Of a DNA stretch of 64,000 bases, positions 63,360 through 64,000 are shown one piece after another. The position numbers and the translations under genes are program-made. This DNA is from Phylloscopus collybita (Eukaryota > Chordata > Aves > Passeriformes > Phylloscopidae), in assembly GCA_027886175.1 (NCBI GenBank), contig JAJNNQ010000078.1, positions 3,782,001-3,846,000 on the forward strand. The letters run 5' to 3'. Position 1 is the stretch's first letter. The number at the start of each line of letters is the position of its first letter. The notes below the pieces were generated by a model. It had not been told where the DNA came from. It searched no databases and worked only from the letters and a program-made list of their open reading frames with translations.

Positions 63360-64000
63360 CCGGCCTGGAGAGTTTGTTTTCCCCTGGAAAACGGCCACTA
63401 TTCATGTCTAATTCTGTGTGCTTGCAGCTGGGATTCCGCGTACTAAAATTCCTCTAAAATTCTATACAAATGGGAATATTTCGCAGGTGCAATCCTCCCC
63501 CAGTTTGAAGTTTCTCTGCCCTTGTAGTGCAAAAGGGCTCCTATAAACTGATATCTGAAACATAGGATGGATAATTTGGTTTCCCATGGAAAAAGGTCAC
63601 TGTTCATGCCTAATGCTGTGTGCCTGCCACTGGGCGTATGCCTGCAAAAACTCAATACAAATGAGGATATCTCGCAGATGCAATTTACCACGAGGTGGAA
63701 GTTTGTCTGCCCTTGTAGTGGCAAAAGCCCCCTAAAAAACTGACATCAGGAACCAGGCGTGGAGACTTTGGTTTTCAATGGAAAAGGACCACCGTTCGTA
63801 TCTAATGCTGTCTGCCTGGCACTGTGGTGATGACTGCTGAAGTTCCATACAAATGAGGATATCTCCCAGGTGCAATCTACCACCAGGTGGACGTTTGTCT
63901 GCCCTTGTAGTGCCAAAGGCCTCCAAAAAATGGACATCAGGAACGTGGGGTGAAGACTTTGGTTTCCCATGGAAAAGGTCCACCGTTTGTTTCTAATGCT
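63360..64000 (-). repeat. inverted HOR-type monomers at right edge
   Basis: Corresponds to 10446 to about 11086 read in reverse (paired positions sum to 74446), including the characteristic 'ggataatttggtttccc' and 'attccccc' style variants of that HOR section. Similarity is higher than for most of the reverse region. It runs off the window, so another HOR-related block may lie beyond. Confidence 0.78.

Larger units (their letters stand above)
49864..64000 (-). repeat. diverged 191/202-bp satellite, reverse orientation
   Basis: About 72 monomers reading as the reverse complement of the left region (gaggatatctccc, aggcct, then tttcccatgg). The long form is recognised by the doubled 'aaaattccact'. 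Neighbours differ strongly and I see no clean long period, in contrast to 7347-48075. Some monomers are inverted relatives of HOR monomers in the same order: 53810-54240 corresponds to about 9840-10260, and about 60850-61060 to about 10070-10280. This could be the older reservoir from which the HOR was built. No LTR and no gene is seen. Confidence 0.92.

Noticed and set aside
5191..64000. Hundreds of frames of 60-120 codons with similar peptides (a family of about 74 residues)
   Set aside because: The shared peptides reflect the 191-bp monomer. Equivalent frames exist on the opposite strand, 191 and 202 are not multiples of three, and most monomers have stops. No coding signal is seen.
5191..64000. 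CRISPR array, because of regular repeats
   Set aside because: Repeats are contiguous 191/202-bp monomers with no unique spacers, and the LTR and satellite context is vertebrate.
5191..64000. CENP-B box in the 191-bp monomer
   Set aside because: The 'ttcgtgtctaatg' segment has TTCG but lacks the required A and CGGG at the right spacing on either strand.
1..64000. tRNA, rRNA or other structured RNA genes
   Set aside because: I found no recognisable tRNA arms, promoter boxes or rRNA segments. The palindromes seen (ccatgg, gatatc, aggcct) are short restriction-site-like words in the monomer.

Overview
This window contains no protein-coding gene that I can support. It is satellite DNA throughout: two unrelated tandem-repeat families, plus one endogenous retroviral long terminal repeat (LTR) that has been copied six times inside one of them. 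The host is a vertebrate and most likely a bird. The basis is the LTR, whose polyadenylation-signal/R segment resembles the avian alpharetrovirus type, and the monomer length of about 190 bp, a class known from several bird lineages. The species and chromosome cannot be read from the sequence. A centromeric or pericentromeric location is inferred, not shown.

Layout. (1) 1-5190: ten complete units and one partial unit of a GC-rich 499-bp satellite, with no length variation and only scattered substitutions. (2) At 5190/5191 this array abuts, with no spacer, a second satellite of 191-bp and 202-bp monomers. The two lengths differ by a duplicated 11-bp motif. (3) 5191-7346: diverged monomers in forward orientation, nearly identical to the reverse complement of 58317-60662. 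(4) 7347-48075: a strongly homogenised domain organised as nested higher-order repeats. It includes two tandem copies of a 12,694-bp block (11662-37049), a 6.26-kb block repeated next to it (32355-44861), three copies of a 6.6-kb segment, and a mosaic tail. (5) 48076-49863: diverged forward monomers. (6) Near 49863-49867 the satellite switches strand. From there to 64000 every monomer is in reverse orientation and mostly diverged, with HOR-like monomers reappearing inverted at the far right.

The LTR sits at 12066, 20064, 24760, 32758, 39016 and 45466. Each copy is 368 bp with TG...CA ends and the same 6-bp target duplication (ctacgt), at the same point of the same monomer type. Eight other monomers of that type show the uninterrupted site. 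The simplest reading is one insertion of an alpharetrovirus-like element, reduction to a solo LTR, and then amplification with its satellite host by unequal exchange. Small LTR differences define two haplotypes that track the exchanges.

The pieces do not form a pathway. The value of the window is as a record of satellite evolution: homogenised core, diverged edges, an orientation switch, long inverted arms and a datable passenger LTR. Homology statements come from reading and aligning by eye. Block boundaries are good to a few bases where single-base differences are named, and to some tens of bases elsewhere.
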